The notes under the pieces were generated by a model, which worked only from the letters and a program-made list of their open reading frames with translations, had not been told where the DNA came from and made no database searches. From the NCBI GenBank assembly GCA_001800185.1, contig MGUX01000032.1, positions 1-8,012 of the forward strand: a DNA stretch of 8,012 bases. Reading direction: 5' to 3'. Positions 6,182 through 8,012 of this stretch are shown here, piece by piece (the first letter of the stretch is position 1; every line of letters starts with the position of its first letter). Source of the stretch: Elusimicrobia bacterium RIFCSPLOWO2_12_FULL_59_9. GTDB lineage: Bacteria; Elusimicrobiota; Elusimicrobia; O2-12-FULL-59-9. The translations under genes were made by a program, and so were the position numbers.

Positions 6182-7051
6182 ATGAAACACACCCGTCTCT
6201 GGACTTTGACGCTTATGCTCACGGCGTTCCTCGGCGGCAATGCATTCGCCCTGCCTCCGTTCCAAAGGCTTTTCAACGCCCATTACGGCTTCAAGCCCGC
6301 CTGCATCGCCTGTCATGACGCCGACAACTGGGACCTCACGGGTTACGGCAAAGGCTTCTCCAAAAACGGCGCCGATTTAAAAGCCTTTCCCAAACTCGAG
6401 GAGCTCGACCTGGACGAGGACGGCGCGAAGACCCTGGAGGAAATCGAGGCCAAGGCCAACCCCGGGGACCCGCGCTCCACGCCCGATGCGCCCGGCCCGT
6501 GGCTCGAAAATATACCGCCGGCCCACGCGCCAAAAAAGCATCTTCAGGCGCTTTTCCCAGGTTCGGACCGCTACGAGCTTCAAGAAGAAAAGATAGATGA
6601 TAAAGAACGCGCGAAGATTGAGAAAATTCTCGGCGCGCCCTTAAGAGACCAAGACCTCTACCCCACCTACTTCATCGCCTACAAGGAAGACGCCCCCCTC
6701 GGAGCGGCTCTCTACACCTCCTCCGCCAAAAGCGACAGCTATTACCTCGCGGCCTATTATCCCTCGGCAGCGGGCAGGCCCGCTGCCGAGGGCAGGCCCG
6801 CCCGCGTCGCGGGGCTGCGCTTTTTTTCGACGCACGAGCGGGCTTTCAAGAAAGCGGCGTACACGGACCAATTCGCATCGAAGCTCCCGGATCAACTCGA
6901 CGGCGTCAAGCCGCCGAAGCCCGGCCTGGCGGAACAATCCCAAGAGATCGTGGACGAAGTCCGCAGGGGAGGCCTCATTCTCCGGCAGTTTTTCCAGCCC
7001 TTTGCGGATAAAAAAGCGTCGCCCAAAAAAGCCGAAGAGAAGGCCCCGTGA
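6182..7051 (+). CDS. Periplasmic CxxCH protein with calcium-loop motif and FMN_bind-like domain
   Basis: This is a 289-residue protein. The signal peptide ends at N-A-F-A (residues 20-23). Residues 36-68 carry G-F-K-P-A-C-I-A-C-H (C41, C44, H45), then LTGYGKGFSKNGADL, a spacing shared with Cyc2-like monoheme domains. DLDEDGAKTLEEI (76-88) followed by NP-DPRSTP resembles extracellular calcium-binding loops. From about 120 on, ALFPGSDRYEL, a K-I-x-x-x-E-R-A-K-I-E-K-I-L-G helix and PLGAALYTS strands resemble the FMN_bind (RnfG/NqrC-like) fold as found in redox proteins. The S/T-G-A-T flavinylation motif expected near the C-terminus is absent, so covalent flavin is unlikely. Residues 194-208 come from a palindromic insertion. 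It lies in an operon with the heme-porin and overlaps the next gene by 4 bases. The likely role is periplasmic electron transfer; the partner is unknown. Confidence 0.68.
   Translation: MKHTRLWTLTLMLTAFLGGNAFALPPFQRLFNAHYGFKPACIACHDADNWDLTGYGKGFSKNGADLKAFPKLEELDLDEDGAKTLEEIEAKANPGDPRSTPDAPGPWLENIPPAHAPKKHLQALFPGSDRYELQEEKIDDKERAKIEKILGAPLRDQDLYPTYFIAYKEDAPLGAALYTSSAKSDSYYLAAYYPSAAGRPAAEGRPARVAGLRFFSTHERAFKKAAYTDQFASKLPDQLDGVKPPKPGLAEQSQEIVDEVRRGGLILRQFFQPFADKKASPKKAEEKAP
6761..6800. repeat. Perfect 14-bp inverted repeat inserted in frame within the coding sequence
   Basis: CCCTCGGCAGCGGG (6761-6774) and CCCGCTGCCGAGGG (6779-6792) are exact reverse complements around a 4-base loop. GGGCAGGCCCG occurs twice (6772-6782 and 6790-6800), giving the peptide G-R-P-A-A-E-G-R-P-A. 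It falls at a predicted turn between beta strands. It looks like a small palindromic repeat that entered the gene without breaking the frame. Confidence 0.7.
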
Positions 7052-7500
7052 CCTTCCCACCCAAGCTCCAGGAGCTTCCCATCGAGGCCAAGTGGCTTAT
7101 CACCTTGGTTTTGACCTCCTTTTGCTTCAACCATCTCGCCGCGGCGGCGCTGGTGTGGGAGGTGACCCGCGACGTGGCGCCCTCCGCCCAGGCGCATTTT
7201 TCCTATAAGAGCTTCGCCGCGCTCCTGCGCATGACCCACCAGCACGCCTTCGGCCACGGCACCATGTATTTCATCACCGGGGCGATTTTTCTTCTGGCGG
7301 GCTGCCGTGGGAAATTGACCCTGGCGCTGATCACCCTTCCTTTTATAGGGGCCTGGGCCGACGTCGCCTCCTGGTTTCTTTTGAAATACGGCTCCGAAAG
7401 GTGGGAACTCCTATCCATGGCCTCCGGCGCCGCGTACTCGATAGCCTTCGCCTGGATGCTCGCCGCAATTTTCTACGAAATGTGGTGGAAGAAAAACTGA
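7048..7500 (+). CDS. Four-helix membrane protein with conserved-looking histidines
   Basis: The protein has 150 residues and starts at GTG 7048, overlapping the upstream stop as GTGA; GAGAAGG (7037-7043) lies 4 bases ahead, so translation is probably coupled. Four hydrophobic segments are visible: about 16-37, 70-86, 90-112 and 121-143. Between the first two is a loop leading into T-H-Q-H-A-F-G-H-G (H64, H66, H70), and H29 lies inside helix 1. Histidines at these depths could bind heme b or a metal, and the neighbouring c-type motifs make a quinol- or cytochrome-linked membrane subunit attractive. An ITLPFIGAWADVASWFLLKYG segment follows. I do not recognise a named family. No signal peptide is needed, since helix 1 would act as an anchor. 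No terminator is evident downstream, although a T6 run follows at about 7511. Confidence 0.7.
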   Translation: MTFPPKLQELPIEAKWLITLVLTSFCFNHLAAAALVWEVTRDVAPSAQAHFSYKSFAALLRMTHQHAFGHGTMYFITGAIFLLAGCRGKLTLALITLPFIGAWADVASWFLLKYGSERWELLSMASGAAYSIAFAWMLAAIFYEMWWKKN

Positions 7501-7840
7501 AACGAATTCTTTTTTAGACCAGAAATCTTTATTCGGGGGGCTTGCCGCCGGGTTTGCCCTAGGGGCACCCCCCTCTACGGCCATCCCAGTGGGGGAGCAC
7601 TCGTGCTCCCCCCTCCCCCTGGCCCCGTTGGGAACCCTCCCCTCTGTCGCGCCCTGCGAGCCTTGCGGTTCTCGGGCCTGATGGCCCCGAGGTCTGCAAA
7701 GGAACCTTGGGGCGCTCCCCAAGGGGCTGCCGCCCCTATGGCGTCCCTAACGGGACTGTACCCCATGAAGGTCGGCGGACCATGCCGCCGTGACCTGATA
7801 AGTTACGGAGGCCTGCAGGCAAATCCCAGCGTCACCCCCC
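7501..7840. repeat. GC-rich intergenic block of consecutive perfect hairpins
   Basis: No gene is supported. Inverted repeats include GGGGGAGCAC/GTGCTCCCCC (7591-7612, 2-base loop), CCTTGGGG/CCCCAAGG (7705-7724), AGGGGC/GCCCCT (7722-7737), GTCCC/GGGAC (7743-7756) and AGGTC-GGCGG paired with CCGCC-GT-GACCT (7769-7796). The hairpins lack T-tails. Open frames here are proline-, glycine- or arginine-rich with no domain. Its texture resembles 1635-1900, so both may belong to one class of intergenic repeat; direct sequence identity between them is not evident by eye. Confidence 0.5.
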
Positions 7841-8012
7841 TATGAAATTAAGGAATAAAAACATTTCTCGGTCGCCAAAGTCCTTTGGGTCCTCGCGAGA
7901 AAGTACTGCCACTCAAAGTTAACCCAACTTCGCCAGTAGCAGTCCCTTCCCGATAGTTTTTGAGCCGAGAACTTCAAGCACCTGCCTTTATTTCTCACGA
8001 ACAGCCGTTTTG
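7841..8012. other. AT-richer intergenic segment with nested and alternative stems (possible structured RNA)
   Basis: TTTCTCG (7864-7870) pairs with CGAGAAA (7896-7902) around an inner CCAAAG/CTTTGG hairpin (7875-7888). A second hairpin combines ACTGC-C-ACT (7905-7913) with AGT-A-GCAGT (7935-7943) around AAGTT/AACTT (7916-7930). TTCTCGG (7865-7871) can instead pair with CCGAGAA (7965-7971), enclosing everything. No known RNA family is recognised. A minus-strand frame is open from the right edge to 7840 (56 codons, K/R/W-rich) but has no recognisable domain. Confidence 0.35.

Noticed and set aside
5104..6276. Long minus-strand open frame (390 codons) opposite the heme-porin
   Set aside because: It is the antisense shadow of a gene with signal peptide, CxxCH and Shine-Dalgarno sequence; its product is low complexity with no recognisable domain.
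7500..7530. Intrinsic terminator after the membrane protein (T6 run at about 7511)
   Set aside because: No stable hairpin lies directly before the T-run; the strong stems occur 80 or more bases later and lack T-tails.
7603..7845. Plus-strand 80-codon open frame
   Set aside because: It is proline-, alanine- and glycine-rich, has no Shine-Dalgarno sequence and is composed almost entirely of hairpin arms.
7840..8010. Minus-strand frame open from the right edge for 56 codons
   Set aside because: It has no recognisable motif, an unusual K/R/W-rich composition, and the same bases form nested stems; a C-terminal gene fragment cannot be excluded without more sequence.

Overview
The window looks like chromosomal DNA from a GC-rich, Gram-negative-type bacterium of a poorly cultured lineage. 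Elusimicrobiota, or a related candidate phylum, is my best guess. The evidence is a PorV/PorQ-like outer-membrane barrel next to a secreted protein with a FlgD-like/type IX-like C-terminal sorting domain (YPNPLRP, then VYTLAGEF, W-NGRN and SGAYL motifs), plus several signal-peptide proteins with c-type heme motifs. The phylum is an inference from protein style and not a database match.

Region A (1-1634) is a compact, divergent type II restriction-modification locus. On the minus strand is the N-terminal part of a beta-class N6/N4 DNA methyltransferase (DPPY motif), cut off by the left edge. On the plus strand is an XRE-type HTH domain fused to a PD-(D/E)xK endonuclease domain. Only 52 bases separate the two ATGs. 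That gap holds a good minus-strand promoter, a weaker plus-strand extended -10 and two perfect inverted repeats overlapping the -10 elements, which fits self-regulation by the fused HTH. The endonuclease gene looks less GC-rich than the rest, as expected for a mobile defence module.

Region B (1635-1918) has no convincing gene and is a GC-rich string of short hairpins.

Region C (1919-5050) encodes a small GIY-YIG-like protein that appears to lack the catalytic arginine. An overlapping gene encodes a secreted choice-of-anchor V-like protein (CX4CH motif, Fn3, C-terminal sorting domain). A PorV/PorQ-family barrel follows, and its 5' end is occupied by a 221-bp inverted-repeat element carrying seven perfect copies of an 8-bp tandem repeat.

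Region D (5101-7500) is a tight three-gene cluster: a porin-like barrel with an N-terminal CxxCH, a CxxCH protein with a calcium-loop motif and an FMN_bind-like domain lacking the flavinylation motif, and a four-helix membrane protein with several histidines. Together with the heme-like secreted protein in region C, this suggests an envelope redox or electron-transfer module. It resembles the general architecture of cytochrome-porin systems but matches no named system that I recognise.

Region E (7501-8012) has no supported gene. It contains GC-rich perfect hairpins (7501-7840), then a more AT-rich stretch with nested and mutually exclusive pairings (7864-7971) that could be a structured RNA or an intergenic repeat.
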